Source: Blochmannia endosymbiont of Camponotus sp. C-003
GTDB taxonomy: Bacteria; Pseudomonadota; Gammaproteobacteria; Enterobacterales; Enterobacteriaceae
Reading direction: 5' to 3'
Assembly: GCF_023585685.1 (NCBI RefSeq)
Contig: NZ_CP097764.1
Location: 1-64,000 of the forward strand
DNA: 64,000 nucleotides
Shown: piece by piece, positions 44,515-55,703 of the stretch
Numbering within the stretch: position 1 is the first letter of the stretch
How the letters are laid out: each line of letters opens with the position of its first letter
The notes under the pieces: model-generated
The model's input: the letters and a program-made list of their open reading frames with translations, nothing else
Database searches by the model: none
Told to the model about the DNA's origin: nothing
Translations under genes and position numbers: made by a program

Positions 44515-45045
44515 ATGACGACTTTATTTTATATGTCCGGAATTACGGCGATATTATCTACGGTATGTGTAATATTACATTACCATCCAATGCATGCTTT
44601 ATTATATTTAATAGTTTCGTTTTTATCTATATCGTGCAATTTTTTTTCTTTAGGAGCATCGTTTGCTGCTTTCGTGGAAGTTATTGTTTATGCCGGAGCT
44701 ATTATGATTTTATTCGTATTTGCGATAATGATGTTAAATATGAAAACTACTATATTTGGTATGCAGAAAAAAAGTAGATTTTTCAACCCCATATTATGTT
44801 GTGGTTCTGTTTTGTTGATAGGTATTTTGTTTTTAATTTTATTGTATATATCCTTTGGTCTACAAGATGATTTGATAAATATAAACAAATCAGTAGTAGA
44901 CTCAAAACAGGTCGGTGTCGCATTATTTGGTCCATATATATTAATGGTGGAATTAGCATCATTTTTATTATTAAGTTCGTTGATTTCTGTGTTTCATTTA
45001 TCTCAAAAACATCAATTATCTGATGATTGCATTGATTCTATTTAA
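44515..45045 (+). CDS. nuoJ: NADH-quinone oxidoreductase subunit J
   Basis: NuoJ is a hydrophobic subunit with about five helices, 176 residues (E. coli 184). [21 protein letters not shown] and [21 protein letters not shown] with the pi-bulge helix glycine are conserved. GGAGG lies seven bases before the ATG. It lies between nuoI and nuoK in the standard order. Confidence 0.95.
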   Translation: MTTLFYMSGITAILSTVCVILHYHPMHALLYLIVSFLSISCNFFSLGASFAAFVEVIVYAGAIMILFVFAIMMLNMKTTIFGMQKKSRFFNPILCCGSVLLIGILFLILLYISFGLQDDLININKSVVDSKQVGVALFGPYILMVELASFLLLSSLISVFHLSQKHQLSDDCIDSI

Positions 45046-45062
45046 TCACAAGAATATACAAT

Positions 45063-45365
45063 ATGATTCCTTTATCGAATGCTTTTGGTTTATCTGTAAT
45101 TTTATTTATATTAGGCTTAATAGGTATAATAATAAGACGTGATTTATTGTTTATATTATTAGGGCTAGAAATTATGATTAATGCTGCTGCTTCGGCGTTT
45201 GTAATGGTAGGATCTTGTTTGGGGCAATCAGATGGTCAAGTTATGTATATTTTAGTCATTACTTTATCTGCTTCTGAATCTGCAGTTTCTTTAGCATTAT
45301 TACTTCAGTTATATCGTCGTTATCATACATTGCATATTGATAATATTAGTGAGATGCGTGGATGA
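45063..45365 (+). CDS. nuoK: NADH-quinone oxidoreductase subunit K
   Basis: NuoK is the small subunit homologous to the Mrp antiporter MnhC, with 100 residues and three helices, the E. coli length. [13 protein letters not shown] contains the conserved glutamate of helix 2, and [24 protein letters not shown] contains that of helix 3 and the family end. Its stop overlaps the nuoL start (ATGA). Confidence 0.96.
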   Translation: MIPLSNAFGLSVILFILGLIGIIIRRDLLFILLGLEIMINAAASAFVMVGSCLGQSDGQVMYILVITLSASESAVSLALLLQLYRRYHTLHIDNISEMRG

Positions 45366-47254
45366 ATTTGCTTTTTTTAACTATACTCTTTCCATTATTA
45401 GGATTTATTACTTTAGCTATTTCTCAAGGAAAATGGTCAGAACATACTTCTTCTTTAATAGGAGTAGGCACGGTAGGTATATCAGTGCTTGTTGCTATAT
45501 GTATCATATTTGATTTTTATTGTAATTTTGATCATGATGTCACTTTCGTTTTTGTGCAGGAACTTTGGAATTGGTTTACTATTAATGCTTTATCTATTAC
45601 TGTAGCACTGAGATTGGATGGGTTGTCTCTGATTATGTTATCAGTAGTTATTGGAGTTGGATTTATCATCCATTTATATGCCGCTTGGTATATGAGTGGA
45701 TGTGAAGGATATTCTCGTTTTTTTGCTTATACTAATTTATTTATGGCAAATATGGTGTTGTTGGTCCTTTCAGATAATTTATTATTGATGTATGTTGGAT
45801 GGGAAGGCGTAGGTTTGTGTAGTTATTTATTAATTGGATTTTATTATTCTGATGCTAGAAATGGAATAGCAGCATTAAAATCATTGATTATGACTCGTTT
45901 TGGAGACATATGTTTAATATGTGCATTATTCATGATTTATGATCAATATCATACTTTGAGTTTTAATAAATTACTAACATTAGAACTAAAATATTCATCG
46001 TCTTATTTTTTTAATAATAATAATGTTACATTGATATCTTTTATGTTACTTATTGGAGCAATAGGTAAATCAGCTCAGTTACCTTTACAAAATTGGTTAA
46101 TTAGCGCTATGGTTGGTCCATCTCCAGTTTCAGCTCTGATTCATGCGGCTACCATGGTTACTTCTGGTGTGTATTTAATAATTCGTATGAATAAATTTTT
46201 TTTGATGACTCCAAATATTTTGTACTTGACTGGTGTTATCGGTTCATTAACTGTAGTTTTATTTAGTTGTTCAGCATTATTTCAAAGTAATATTAAAAAA
46301 ATTTTAGCGTATTCTACTATAAGCCAAATAGGATATATGTTTTTAGCGCTTGGAGGGCGACATTGGGATGCAGCTATATTTCATTTAGTAACACATTCTT
46401 TTTTTAAAGCATTATTGTTTTTATCTGCGGGATCATTAACTTATGCTTGCAGAAATGAACAAAATATTTTTAAAATGGGAGGATTATATAAATTTGTACC
46501 TTTGATTTACGTTTGTTTTTTAATAGGCGGGGCATCCTTATCTGGAGTACCTATAGTTACTGCTGGAGTCTATTCAAAAGAAATGATTATGTTAAAAACA
46601 TTGGCTAATCATGATTATTTTTTTCTATTCTCTGGACTAATAGGAGTGTTTTTAACGCCTATTTATACGTTCAGAATGATTTTTATTGTGTTTCATGGTG
46701 AAAAAAAAATAGATCCGAGTGTATGTAATAATATCATTCAAAATTTATCCTTAATTTTATTATTATTGTTATCAACGTTTATTGGTGGGTGGATAAAATT
46801 ACCGTTGTTAACAAATACTATAGTTGTTAACGTTGGCGAGGTGTGCAATCATAGTAAAATATACTTTGAAATAATATTAGGATTTTTGGTGATTTTTGGT
46901 ATTTGGATGGCATTATTTTTTTGGATGGATTCTGTGTGTAGGGCCACAAAACAGATTATTAAACCTCGTTTAACAGAAGTAATAGAACGATATATAGTAT
47001 TACTATGTTACTATGGTTGGGGATTTGACTGGTTTTATAAATTGATATTTGTAAAACCATATTTATTTATAACAAAAAAATTATCTCATTCTGATCCAGT
47101 TGATGTAATCGTGAATGTTATCGTATCATTATTCTGTTGGCTTAGGAATGGTTTGATATGTAGTGAAAATGGTAAACTTAATTGGTACATAGTATCGATC
47201 AATATAGGGGCAGCTATAATATTAATTATGATACTAACTAATGATCGTATATAA
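45362..47254 (+). CDS. nuoL: NADH-quinone oxidoreductase subunit L
   Basis: NuoL is the distal antiporter-like proton channel with a long lateral helix. The protein has 630 residues (E. coli 613). The key glutamate lies in [20 protein letters not shown], the broken-helix lysine in [15 protein letters not shown], and the channel-fold [23 protein letters not shown] follows. The C-terminal amphipathic helix region is present. The start overlaps the nuoK stop. Confidence 0.97.
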   Translation: MNLLFLTILFPLLGFITLAISQGKWSEHTSSLIGVGTVGISVLVAICIIFDFYCNFDHDVTFVFVQELWNWFTINALSITVALRLDGLSLIMLSVVIGVGFIIHLYAAWYMSGCEGYSRFFAYTNLFMANMVLLVLSDNLLLMYVGWEGVGLCSYLLIGFYYSDARNGIAALKSLIMTRFGDICLICALFMIYDQYHTLSFNKLLTLELKYSSSYFFNNNNVTLISFMLLIGAIGKSAQLPLQNWLISAMVGPSPVSALIHAATMVTSGVYLIIRMNKFFLMTPNILYLTGVIGSLTVVLFSCSALFQSNIKKILAYSTISQIGYMFLALGGRHWDAAIFHLVTHSFFKALLFLSAGSLTYACRNEQNIFKMGGLYKFVPLIYVCFLIGGASLSGVPIVTAGVYSKEMIMLKTLANHDYFFLFSGLIGVFLTPIYTFRMIFIVFHGEKKIDPSVCNNIIQNLSLILLLLLSTFIGGWIKLPLLTNTIVVNVGEVCNHSKIYFEIILGFLVIFGIWMALFFWMDSVCRATKQIIKPRLTEVIERYIVLLCYYGWGFDWFYKLIFVKPYLFITKKLSHSDPVDVIVNVIVSLFCWLRNGLICSENGKLNWYIVSINIGAAIILIMILTNDRI

Positions 47255-47338
47255 ATCAATGTGACATTATTGATTTATAACATGAGAAAATATAAATATT
47301 TAATGTATATATGTTAAGTGGGAAAAATAAAAAGTAGT

Positions 47339-48886
47339 ATGTTATTAGTTATTTTAATACTTATTCCTCTTATTTTTGGGTTGTTATGTTGGCAGTCAGA
47401 GCGTATTGGAGATTGGGTGCCGCGTTGGGTTGCTTTATCTGGAATGAGCATAACACTTATTACTATTGTTTTTTTGTGGAAGTATAAGTGCCATGATTTA
47501 TTAAATGTGTATCCACCAACAGAACATATGCTTGCTCGATGGCAATTAGAATATATATATCCTTGGGTTCCAAGATTTGGAATTAGCGTCCACTTAGCAT
47601 TGGATGGATTTTCTTTGTTAATGGTGACATTAACTGGATTGTTAGGGTGTATGGCGGTGTTATGTTCTTGGTGTGAGATTCAGCGTTATCAAGGTCTTTT
47701 TTATCTTAATTTATTGTGGATTTTAGGTGGGGTTATTGGTGTTTTTTTGTCGATTGATATGTTTTTATTCTTTTTTTTCTGGGAAATAATGCTGATTCCA
47801 ATGTATTTTTTGATATCTTTATGGGGGCATCAAGAGGTTAACAAAAGTGATCGTATTAATACTGCTATTAAATTTGTTGTTTATACTCAATTTAGCGGAT
47901 TATTTATGTTACTTTCTATTATTACTCTTGTTTCCATAAACCATGATATACATGGCGTGTGGTCATTTAATTATCAAGATCTATTGAATATATTGATTCC
48001 AGTACATATGGAATATTTGATTATGTTAGGGTTTTTTTTTGCTTTTGCAGTAAAAATGCCAATTGTTCCGTTTCATGTTTGGTTGCCTGATGTTCATGGT
48101 CAAGCTCCTACTGCTGGTTCAGTCGATTTAGCAGGAATTTTAATAAAAACAGCAGCTTATGGATTTTTCCGATTTGTTTTACCGTTATTTCCTTGTGCTT
48201 CAAAATCTTTTGCTCCAATTGCTATGTGTTTGGGGTTACTGAATATTTTTTATGGAGCTTTTATGGCGTTTGCACAAACTGACTGTAAACGTTTAATTGC
48301 ATATACCAGTATATCTCATATGGGATTTGTATTGATTGCAATTTATAGTGGTGCTCAATTATCATATCAGGGCGCTGTTATACAAATGATTTCTCATAGT
48401 CTATCTGTTTCTGGAATGTTTATACTTTGTGGTCAATTATATGAACGAACACATACCCGAGATATGCGTTTGATGGGAGGGTTATGGAGTCGCATGCATT
48501 TAATGCCTGCTTTTTCTTTATGTTTAGCAGCAGCAACACTTGGTTTACCTGGTACTGGAAATTTTATAGGAGAAATTACCATTTTGTTTGGTAATTTTAG
48601 AGCAGCACCTATAACTACAATAATAGCTTCTTTTGGAATAATATTGTCGTCAATTTATTCTCTTATTTTAATGCAGCGTATATATTATGGTCCAATATCG
48701 ATTAGTAGTGTTGTCAATAAGGGGGGATTGTTACAAAATATGACACTACGGGAAAAGAACATTATTATAATAATATTATTATGTATATTTTTAATTGGTT
48801 TTTTCCCGCAATATATTTTGAATACTTCATATATGACAATGCATAATCTTTATGTTTGGTTACAAGAACACAATTGTTCAATGTGA
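47339..48886 (+). CDS. nuoM: NADH-quinone oxidoreductase subunit M
   Basis: NuoM is the second antiporter-like proton channel. From ATG 47339 it has 515 residues (E. coli 509), and MLLVILILIPLIFG aligns with the E. coli N-terminus. An in-frame GTG at 47318 would add seven polar residues. The glutamate in FFFFWEIMLIPMYFL and the channel motif VKMPIVPFHVWLPDVHGQAP with GSVDLAGILIKTAAYG are conserved. It lies in standard order after nuoL with an 84-nt gap. Confidence 0.97.
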   Translation: MLLVILILIPLIFGLLCWQSERIGDWVPRWVALSGMSITLITIVFLWKYKCHDLLNVYPPTEHMLARWQLEYIYPWVPRFGISVHLALDGFSLLMVTLTGLLGCMAVLCSWCEIQRYQGLFYLNLLWILGGVIGVFLSIDMFLFFFFWEIMLIPMYFLISLWGHQEVNKSDRINTAIKFVVYTQFSGLFMLLSIITLVSINHDIHGVWSFNYQDLLNILIPVHMEYLIMLGFFFAFAVKMPIVPFHVWLPDVHGQAPTAGSVDLAGILIKTAAYGFFRFVLPLFPCASKSFAPIAMCLGLLNIFYGAFMAFAQTDCKRLIAYTSISHMGFVLIAIYSGAQLSYQGAVIQMISHSLSVSGMFILCGQLYERTHTRDMRLMGGLWSRMHLMPAFSLCLAAATLGLPGTGNFIGEITILFGNFRAAPITTIIASFGIILSSIYSLILMQRIYYGPISISSVVNKGGLLQNMTLREKNIIIIILLCIFLIGFFPQYILNTSYMTMHNLYVWLQEHNCSM

Positions 48887-48922
48887 TTACACACTATAAC
48901 AATAATAGGGACTTAATTTATT

Positions 48923-50428
48923 ATGTTAATAAATTGGACACAAATAATTTTATTGCTACCTGTTTTGATTATTGGAACGACAACAGTTATTATTATGCTT
49001 TCTATTGCATATCGTCGCAATTTATTTTTACATACTGTGTTGACAATTTTAGGATTTAGTATATCGATGATATCGATTGGATTAGTATGGGATCAAAGAG
49101 TGCGAAATGTTTTACAATTGATATGTGTTGATAATTATTCTATACTATATACAATATTGGTATTAGTTTCTAGTTTGTCCAGTGCCGTATTGGCGTATAA
49201 ATGGTTATTAAATTATCCAAGTAATCATCGTGATGAGTTTTATTTATTATTACTTATTTCTAGTATTGGCGGTATTCTACTCACAATTACGAATCATTTG
49301 ATAATATTATTTTTAGGAATAGAACTGATCTCATTGCCGTTATTTGGTTTAATAGGTTATTCTTTTTTTAAAAAATTTTCTTTAGAAGCAAGTATTAAAT
49401 ATATTATATTATCTGGGGTATCTTCATCATTTATATTATTTGGTATAGCATTGATATATGCTGCAACTGGTTTTTTATCTTTTACTAGTATTAGTCAATT
49501 GTTGCGTTTGCATATTATTACATCGAATCAACCTGTACTTATATCAAGTATAGGATTAGGTATGATGATGGTTGGATTTGGGTTTAAATTATCATTAGTG
49601 CCTTTTCATTTGTGGACTCCTGATGTATATCAAGGAGCGCCGTCTTCAATATCATTGTATCTAACTACTAGCAGTAAAATAGCTATGATAGCTGTATTGA
49701 CACGATTGATTATGGTATTTCCTGATCAATATAATCAGATATTTTGTATATTTTTATCAAGTATTGCATGTTGCTCAACATTGTTTGGTAATTTAATGGC
49801 TATTAAACAAGATAATATTAAGCGGGTTTTAGCCTATTCTTCAATTGCGCATACAGGTTATATTTTCATTGGTGTAATTGCAGTATCACAGGCGAATCCC
49901 ATTGCTTTAGAAATGATCGGTATTTATCTCATCAGTTATGTATTGACTAGTATTGGTGCATTTGGTGTTATCAGTATAATGTCGTTTTTTTATTCTAAAG
50001 AGAACGCAAATATAGATTCTTTATTTGTATATCGTGGTCTTTTTTGGAAAAATCCAGTGTTATCGGTATTATTTACGATTATTATATTATCTTTAGCGGG
50101 TATACCTATGACATTAGGTTTCATTGGGAAATTTTATTTGTTTGTTTTAGGAATAAATAGTAAATTATGGTGGTTTACTATTTGTATAGCAATGAGTAAT
50201 GTTATTAGTATATTTTATTATTTAAGAATTATAATAAATTTATATCGTAATCCTATAAATCGTTTGAATATTAACTCTTGTTCTTTATTTAGTTGGAGTG
50301 TTACTCCTGATGGGATAATAGTGATTATAGTATCTTTTTTTATATTATTTTTAGGATTATATCCAAATCCTGTGATTTATTTGATGGATTTCATGCGCCT
50401 AAACGGCAATATTCTTGAATTATATTGA
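48923..50428 (+). CDS. nuoN: NADH-quinone oxidoreductase subunit N
   Basis: NuoN is the third antiporter-like channel and closes the operon. The protein has 501 residues (E. coli 485). [17 protein letters not shown] has the glutamate, [19 protein letters not shown] the broken-helix motif, and [18 protein letters not shown] is a family signature. With it all 13 subunit genes of the bacterial enzyme (C and D fused) are present and open, so the symbiont should oxidise NADH through complex I. Confidence 0.96.
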   Translation: MLINWTQIILLLPVLIIGTTTVIIMLSIAYRRNLFLHTVLTILGFSISMISIGLVWDQRVRNVLQLICVDNYSILYTILVLVSSLSSAVLAYKWLLNYPSNHRDEFYLLLLISSIGGILLTITNHLIILFLGIELISLPLFGLIGYSFFKKFSLEASIKYIILSGVSSSFILFGIALIYAATGFLSFTSISQLLRLHIITSNQPVLISSIGLGMMMVGFGFKLSLVPFHLWTPDVYQGAPSSISLYLTTSSKIAMIAVLTRLIMVFPDQYNQIFCIFLSSIACCSTLFGNLMAIKQDNIKRVLAYSSIAHTGYIFIGVIAVSQANPIALEMIGIYLISYVLTSIGAFGVISIMSFFYSKENANIDSLFVYRGLFWKNPVLSVLFTIIILSLAGIPMTLGFIGKFYLFVLGINSKLWWFTICIAMSNVISIFYYLRIIINLYRNPINRLNINSCSLFSWSVTPDGIIVIIVSFFILFLGLYPNPVIYLMDFMRLNGNILELY

Positions 50429-50533
50429 TAATGAAAATGCGTAGTAACTAGAAAGATTTTATGTTGTACAGTATCTAATAACAAATCCAGTTTGTGTGTT
50501 CATTAATTTGAATGTTTTATAATTTTCAGTGTG

Positions 50534-50815
50534 TTACAGTAATTTTAATATAATATGTTCTGTAGGTACACAGCAGCAAATTAGAATTTCATCGGGACGA
50601 ATATAACCTAAAGGTTCTGTATGATATTGTACTTTTCCTTTTATTAATAAGGCACGGCAGCTGCCACAGTAACCTGATCGACATTGGTAATTTAGTGATG
50701 GTATATGATGTATTTCCAATGCTTCTAATAAAGAACGATATACTTTGCTGTTATGAGAAAATTGTACATTAAAATGTTCTTTTTGAAAAAGAAATATTTT
50801 ACAATTGAAAGTCAT
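50534..50815 (-). CDS. yfaE: 2Fe-2S ferredoxin that maintains the NrdB cofactor
   Basis: YfaE is the ferredoxin that supports assembly and repair of the diferric-tyrosyl radical cofactor of NrdB. From ATG 50815 it has 93 residues (E. coli 84). The plant-type ligands are Cys45, Cys50, Cys53 ([10 protein letters not shown]) and a fourth in ILICCCVP. The N-terminus is longer and different from E. coli. Any of three in-frame ATGs (50833, 50824, 50815) could be used, and all overlap the end of nrdB by 17-35 nt, so translation is probably coupled. The order nrdA-nrdB-yfaE is as in E. coli. Confidence 0.91.
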   Translation of the reverse strand: MTFNCKIFLFQKEHFNVQFSHNSKVYRSLLEALEIHHIPSLNYQCRSGYCGSCRALLIKGKVQYHTEPLGYIRPDEILICCCVPTEHIILKLL

Positions 50816-51929
50816 TAAATTCATTTTCGTCAATATTTGGATCTATTTGACCTACCAAATAAGAACTAGATTCTACTTCTTGTGGTGCCACTTGGACATT
50901 ATCTGATGATAACCAAGAATTGATCCAAGGTATCACGTTAGATCTAGAGTTGAAGGGTGTTCCTAACCCGATTGCTTGCATACGTATGTTGGTAATATAT
51001 TCAATGTATTGGCAAAGTATATCTTTGTTTAAACCTATCATAGAACCATCTTTAAATAAATAGTTAGCCCAATTTTTTTCTTGTTCTGCCGCCATTAAAA
51101 ACAATGCATAACTTTCTTTTTGGCATGCTGTACTGATATCAGCCATTTCTGGATCATCTGATCCCGAGCGCATCAAGTTAAGCATATGTTGAGTAGCGTT
51201 TAAGTGTAAAGCTTCGTCACGTGCTATAAGTCGAATAATTTTTGCATTACCTTCCATTATTTTTCGTTCAGCAAATGCAAAAGAACAGGCAAAGCTTACA
51301 TAGAAACGAATAGCTTCTAGTACGTTAACACTAATTAAACATAAATATAATTTCTTTTTCAGTTCATGTAAGTTTACTGTGACAGTGTTATTATTGATTT
51401 TATGAATACCGGGGCCTAAGATATGATAATAACTAGTTAATTCAATCAAATTATCATAGTACATTGAAATATCTTTAGCACGTTTTACAATTTCTTTGTT
51501 GCTAATAATATCATCAAATATTACAGATGGATGACTGACAATATTACGAATAATATGGGTATAGGAACGGGAATGGATGGTTTCAAAAAATGACCAAGTC
51601 TCTACCCAAGTTTCCAGTTCTGGTATAGAAATTAATGGTAGTAATGCTATATTGGGACTGCGTCCCTGAATAGAATCTAACAAGGTTTGGTATTTTAAAT
51701 TGCTAATAAAAATGTGTTTTTCATGGTCTGGTAATGATTGAAAATCTATACGGTCTTTAGAAATATCTATTTCTTCTGGGCGCCAAAAAAATGAAAGTTG
51801 TTTTTCAATTAATTTTTCAAAAATGGAATGTTTTTGCTGATCAAATCGAGCGATATTTACTGGTTGTCCTAAAAACATTGGTTCAAGCAGTTGATTGTTT
51901 TTGTTTTGAGAAAAGGTTGTGTAAATCAT
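50799..51929 (-). CDS. nrdB: Ribonucleotide reductase class Ia, small subunit
   Basis: NrdB holds the diiron centre and tyrosyl radical used by NrdA to make deoxynucleotides. From ATG 51929 it has 376 residues, the E. coli length. [11 protein letters not shown] aligns with the E. coli start, and AAAGGGAT precedes it. An in-frame ATG at 51956 would add nine residues. The radical Tyr123 (Tyr122 in mature numbering) lies in [12 protein letters not shown], with iron ligands Asp85, Glu116 and His119, and the later [17 protein letters not shown]. The C-terminal peptide that docks NrdA ends NDFQL, close to E. coli NFQL. Confidence 0.97.
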   Translation of the reverse strand: MIYTTFSQNKNNQLLEPMFLGQPVNIARFDQQKHSIFEKLIEKQLSFFWRPEEIDISKDRIDFQSLPDHEKHIFISNLKYQTLLDSIQGRSPNIALLPLISIPELETWVETWSFFETIHSRSYTHIIRNIVSHPSVIFDDIISNKEIVKRAKDISMYYDNLIELTSYYHILGPGIHKINNNTVTVNLHELKKKLYLCLISVNVLEAIRFYVSFACSFAFAERKIMEGNAKIIRLIARDEALHLNATQHMLNLMRSGSDDPEMADISTACQKESYALFLMAAEQEKNWANYLFKDGSMIGLNKDILCQYIEYITNIRMQAIGLGTPFNSRSNVIPWINSWLSSDNVQVAPQEVESSSYLVGQIDPNIDENEFNDFQL

Positions 51930-52004
51930 TTTTATCCCTTTATTAAAAGTAAACATGAATATATGGATGTTGTGTTATAAATGTAATAGTAGTTAGTTAT
52001 ATTG

Positions 52005-54287
52005 TTAAATCGTACAAGCATCACTTGTACAGATGTTTGATTGATTATTTGGTAGTATTTTTTGTACATCTTGAGCTCCATCACGGGTATTATGATAGTA
52101 TAACGTTTTAATACCAAGTCTATAAGCATACAATAAATCTGAAAGTAGCTGTTTCATAGGTACTTTGCATTCTGGAAATCGGGAGGGATCATAATTAGTG
52201 TTAGTTGAAATGGATTGATCAACGAATTTTTGCATAATTCCTACTAATTGAAGATATCCTCGATTATCTGGTATTTTCCATAATAACTCATAAGAAGATT
52301 TTAGTTTAATAAGTTCAGGTACTACTTGACGCAAAATTCCGTCTTTTGAAGCTTTGATGCTAATATAACCTCTGGGAGGTTCTATGCCATTAGTGGCATT
52401 AGAAATTTGTGATGAAGTTTCTGATGGCATTAATGCGGATAATGTAGAATTTCGTAATCCATATTTTTTAATATTAGAGCGTAAATCTTCCCAGTTATAA
52501 TGTAATGGTTCATTAATAAGTGAATTAAGATTTGTTTTATACGTATCAATAGGTAAGATGCCTTTTGAATATGAAGTATCAGTGAACCATTCGCAAGATC
52601 CTTTTTCTTTAGCTAAATTGTTAGAAGCTCTTAATAAATAATATTGAATAGCTTCGAAAGTACGATGTGTTAATTTATTAGCACTACCATCTGAATAGCG
52701 GACTCCATTTTTAGCAAGATAATAGGCATAATTAATGACTCCAATTCCTAAAGAACGTCTTTTTACAGCACTGCGTTGTGCAGCAGGAATGGGATAATGT
52801 TGATAGTCTAATAGAGCGTCAAGAGCACGTACTATTAAATTAGAAAGTTCAGATAAGTCGTCAAGATTTTCAATATTACCAAGATTGAAAGCAGATAGTG
52901 TACATAAAGCAATTTCACCGTTATGGTCATTAATATTATTTAAAGGTTTTGTTGGTAACGTTATCTCCAAGCATAAATTGGATTGACGAACTGGAGCAAC
53001 AATACTATCAAAAGCACTATGAGTATTACAGTGATCGGTATGTTGAATATAGATTCTTCCAGTAGAAGCTCGTTCTTGCATCATTAAAGAAAATAAATCT
53101 ATTGCTTTAACTTTTCGATGTCTAATATTCTGCATATTTTCATATGCGTAATATAACTGTTCGAATTTATTTTGATTATCAAAAAAAGATTCATACAACC
53201 CTGGAACATCAGATGGGCTAAATAATGTAATACATTTTCCTTCAATAAGACGTTGATACATTAGTTTATTGATTTGTACACCATAGTCTAAATGACGTAT
53301 TCGGTTGGAATCTATGCCGCGATTATTTTTTAAAACAAGTAAGTTTTCTATTTCTAAATGCCAAATAGGATAAAATAATGTAGCAGCTCCTCCACGCACA
53401 CCGCCCTGAGAGCATGATTTGACTGCTGTTTGGAAATGTTTATAAAATGGGATACACCCGGTGTGGAATGCTTCTCCGTTACGTATTGGACTGCCTAATG
53501 CTCTAATGCGTCCACCGTTAATACCTATTCCAGCACGTTGTGCAACATATTTGACAATAGCACTAGATGTTGCATTGATAGAATCAAGACTATCATCACA
53601 TTCTATTAACACACAGGAACTAAATTGACGTGTTGGTGTACGAACTCCAGACATAATAGGTGTCGCTAAGGAAATTTTAAAAGTCGATATTGCATTGTAA
53701 AATTGTTGAATGTAATGCATTCGAGTTTTTTTTGGATATTTAGAAAATAAACAGGCTGCAGTTAATATATATAAAAACTGAGCGCTTTCATAAATTTCTC
53801 CGGTTATTCTGTTTTGTACTAAGTATTTACCTTCTAATTGTTTTACAGCAGCATACGAAAAATTCATATCTCTCCAATGATCAATAAATGTATCCATTTG
53901 GTTAAACTCTGCCTCATTGTAATCATCTAGCAAATGTTGATCGTATTTACCAATTTTTATTAATCGTAACACATGATTATATAGTTTTGGCGGTTCAAAT
54001 TGACCGTAAGCTTTTTTACGCAAATGAAATACTGCTAAACGTGCCGCTAAATATTGATAGTCTGGTTCTTCTTCAGAGATCAAGTCTGCTGCTGATTTTA
54101 TGATTGTCTCTTGAATATCAGAAGTTTTTATGCCGTTATAAAATTGTATGTGAGAACGTAATTCTACTTGTGAAACAGAGACGTGCCTTAAGCCTGTGGC
54201 GGCCCAATTAATAACTCGGTGAATTTTTTCAAGATTAATAGGTTCGTGATGACCGTTTCGTTTAGTAACTAGTAGAGTTTGGTTCAT
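52005..54287 (-). CDS. nrdA: Ribonucleotide reductase class Ia, large subunit
   Basis: NrdA reduces ribonucleoside diphosphates. The protein has 760 residues (E. coli 761). An N-terminal ATP-cone (VTKRNGHHEPINLEKIHR) for allosteric control is kept. The active-site Cys225 lies in RQFSSCVLIE, the radical cysteine in SNLCLEI, and its partner in IALCTLSAFN. The C-terminal redox pair is CTSDAC, near E. coli CESGAC. It is the first gene of a nrdA-nrdB-yfaE unit. The 75-nt gap to nrdB carries no gene. All residues needed for activity appear present. Confidence 0.97.
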   Translation of the reverse strand: MNQTLLVTKRNGHHEPINLEKIHRVINWAATGLRHVSVSQVELRSHIQFYNGIKTSDIQETIIKSAADLISEEEPDYQYLAARLAVFHLRKKAYGQFEPPKLYNHVLRLIKIGKYDQHLLDDYNEAEFNQMDTFIDHWRDMNFSYAAVKQLEGKYLVQNRITGEIYESAQFLYILTAACLFSKYPKKTRMHYIQQFYNAISTFKISLATPIMSGVRTPTRQFSSCVLIECDDSLDSINATSSAIVKYVAQRAGIGINGGRIRALGSPIRNGEAFHTGCIPFYKHFQTAVKSCSQGGVRGGAATLFYPIWHLEIENLLVLKNNRGIDSNRIRHLDYGVQINKLMYQRLIEGKCITLFSPSDVPGLYESFFDNQNKFEQLYYAYENMQNIRHRKVKAIDLFSLMMQERASTGRIYIQHTDHCNTHSAFDSIVAPVRQSNLCLEITLPTKPLNNINDHNGEIALCTLSAFNLGNIENLDDLSELSNLIVRALDALLDYQHYPIPAAQRSAVKRRSLGIGVINYAYYLAKNGVRYSDGSANKLTHRTFEAIQYYLLRASNNLAKEKGSCEWFTDTSYSKGILPIDTYKTNLNSLINEPLHYNWEDLRSNIKKYGLRNSTLSALMPSETSSQISNATNGIEPPRGYISIKASKDGILRQVVPELIKLKSSYELLWKIPDNRGYLQLVGIMQKFVDQSISTNTNYDPSRFPECKVPMKQLLSDLLYAYRLGIKTLYYHNTRDGAQDVQKILPNNQSNICTSDACTI

Positions 54288-54697
54288 ATAAGTGTATACC
54301 TGTTATGAAATACTAATAATATTAGGCCACAGCAATTCATGGTGAACAAATTATGGCTTAGATTTGTGATAAATAGATGAATTAATAAATGACGTCATAA
54401 TTTTCATGTTTTAAAAATAATAATTAATTAAATAGTAGTATAGGTGGAGAATATTCCATTGCTCCTATTTAGTATAAATATTTTGAAGATTAATTATAAC
54501 TGATTGTGTTTAGAAATACATATGATCATGTTGTACTGATTATTTTTATTTTAATTACGTAAAATAATGATATGTATTATTACTGTAATATAATTGAACA
54601 ATTTGATTATTTTTTAGTATTATATTGATCACATTAAAAATTATCCTACAACAGTACAATATTTATTGTTTATTAATTTTTAAAAATCGCTTTTCCA
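54288..54697. other. Spacer between nrdA and ubiG
   Basis: About 410 bp, AT-rich, no gene. It should contain the nrdA promoter. I could not identify a pair of NrdR boxes by eye. Confidence 0.45.
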
Positions 54698-55447
54698 TTA
54701 TATAGAGCGATTACTTTTTAGTTTAGCATGTAAGATATAGTTTGTATTAACGTTGCGTATTAATACGCACTTATTCGTGAAGGGATTATAGCATAATCCA
54801 GTGATGTTTTGTTCTTCTAAAATAGTAGAGTCAATCCATTCTAGTAGTTCAGATGGGGTAATAAATTTATTAAAATTATGCGTACCTTTTGGAATAATGC
54901 GAAAAATATATTCGCCTCCTATTACAACGAACAGCCATGATTTAAATGTGCGATTTAATGTGGAAAAAAATACTGATCCATTTATCTTAATCATAGTAGA
55001 GCAAGCATGAACGATTGATGAAGGACACGGTACATGTTCTAAAACTTCCATACAGGTTACTATATCGTAATGATTAGCATGGTTTACAGCGTGGTTTTCT
55101 ATTGTTTCGTGTATGTAATGAATATTTAAACCTTGATGTAAGGCATGTGATTTTGCAATTTCTAAAACAGAAGCATTGATATCTAATCCAACGACTTCTG
55201 CGCCTGATTGAGCCATACTTTCTGACAAAATACCTCCACCGCATCCAACATCTAATATTTTTTTACCGAATAATCCATTACTTTGATCGATAATATAATT
55301 AAAACGTGTTAAATTAATATGATGCAACGGTTTAAATGAATTAAAAGGGCCCCACCATTGCGATCTAGATGTTTTAAATTTATCCATTTCTTTTTTATTC
55401 ATGTTCTTTTGATTATCTGTAAGTTCATCAAGAATTATGTCTTTCAT
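54698..55447 (-). CDS. ubiG: Ubiquinone biosynthesis O-methyltransferase
   Basis: UbiG carries out both O-methylations in ubiquinone synthesis. The protein has 249 residues (E. coli 240). SAM motif I is ILDVGCGGGILSESMA. The following VVTCMEVLEHVP, VFFSTLNRTFKSWL and PKGTHNFNKFI agree with E. coli. It is divergent from gyrA, as in E. coli. It supplies the quinone used by complex I if the rest of the pathway is kept elsewhere. Confidence 0.95.
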   Translation of the reverse strand: MKDIILDELTDNQKNMNKKEMDKFKTSRSQWWGPFNSFKPLHHINLTRFNYIIDQSNGLFGKKILDVGCGGGILSESMAQSGAEVVGLDINASVLEIAKSHALHQGLNIHYIHETIENHAVNHANHYDIVTCMEVLEHVPCPSSIVHACSTMIKINGSVFFSTLNRTFKSWLFVVIGGEYIFRIIPKGTHNFNKFITPSELLEWIDSTILEEQNITGLCYNPFTNKCVLIRNVNTNYILHAKLKSNRSI

Positions 55448-55703
55448 ATGTTAAGATCTCTTTAAAATAAGGGAATGAGAGTGTTATTAATTTGAATATT
55501 AGTATATAAAGTTATTTATAACTATTAATTTATTAGAATATGGTTATAAACATGATTTATCTATAGTATGATAGATTTATGTGTCTATCTTTATAGAATC
55601 ATTTAAATACCACTAAAACAGTTTATATTACAGTTTCATAAATTATTTAAATAATTGTTAATATACATACGCATTAAAAAAAATAAATAGAGGACATAAG
55701 TGC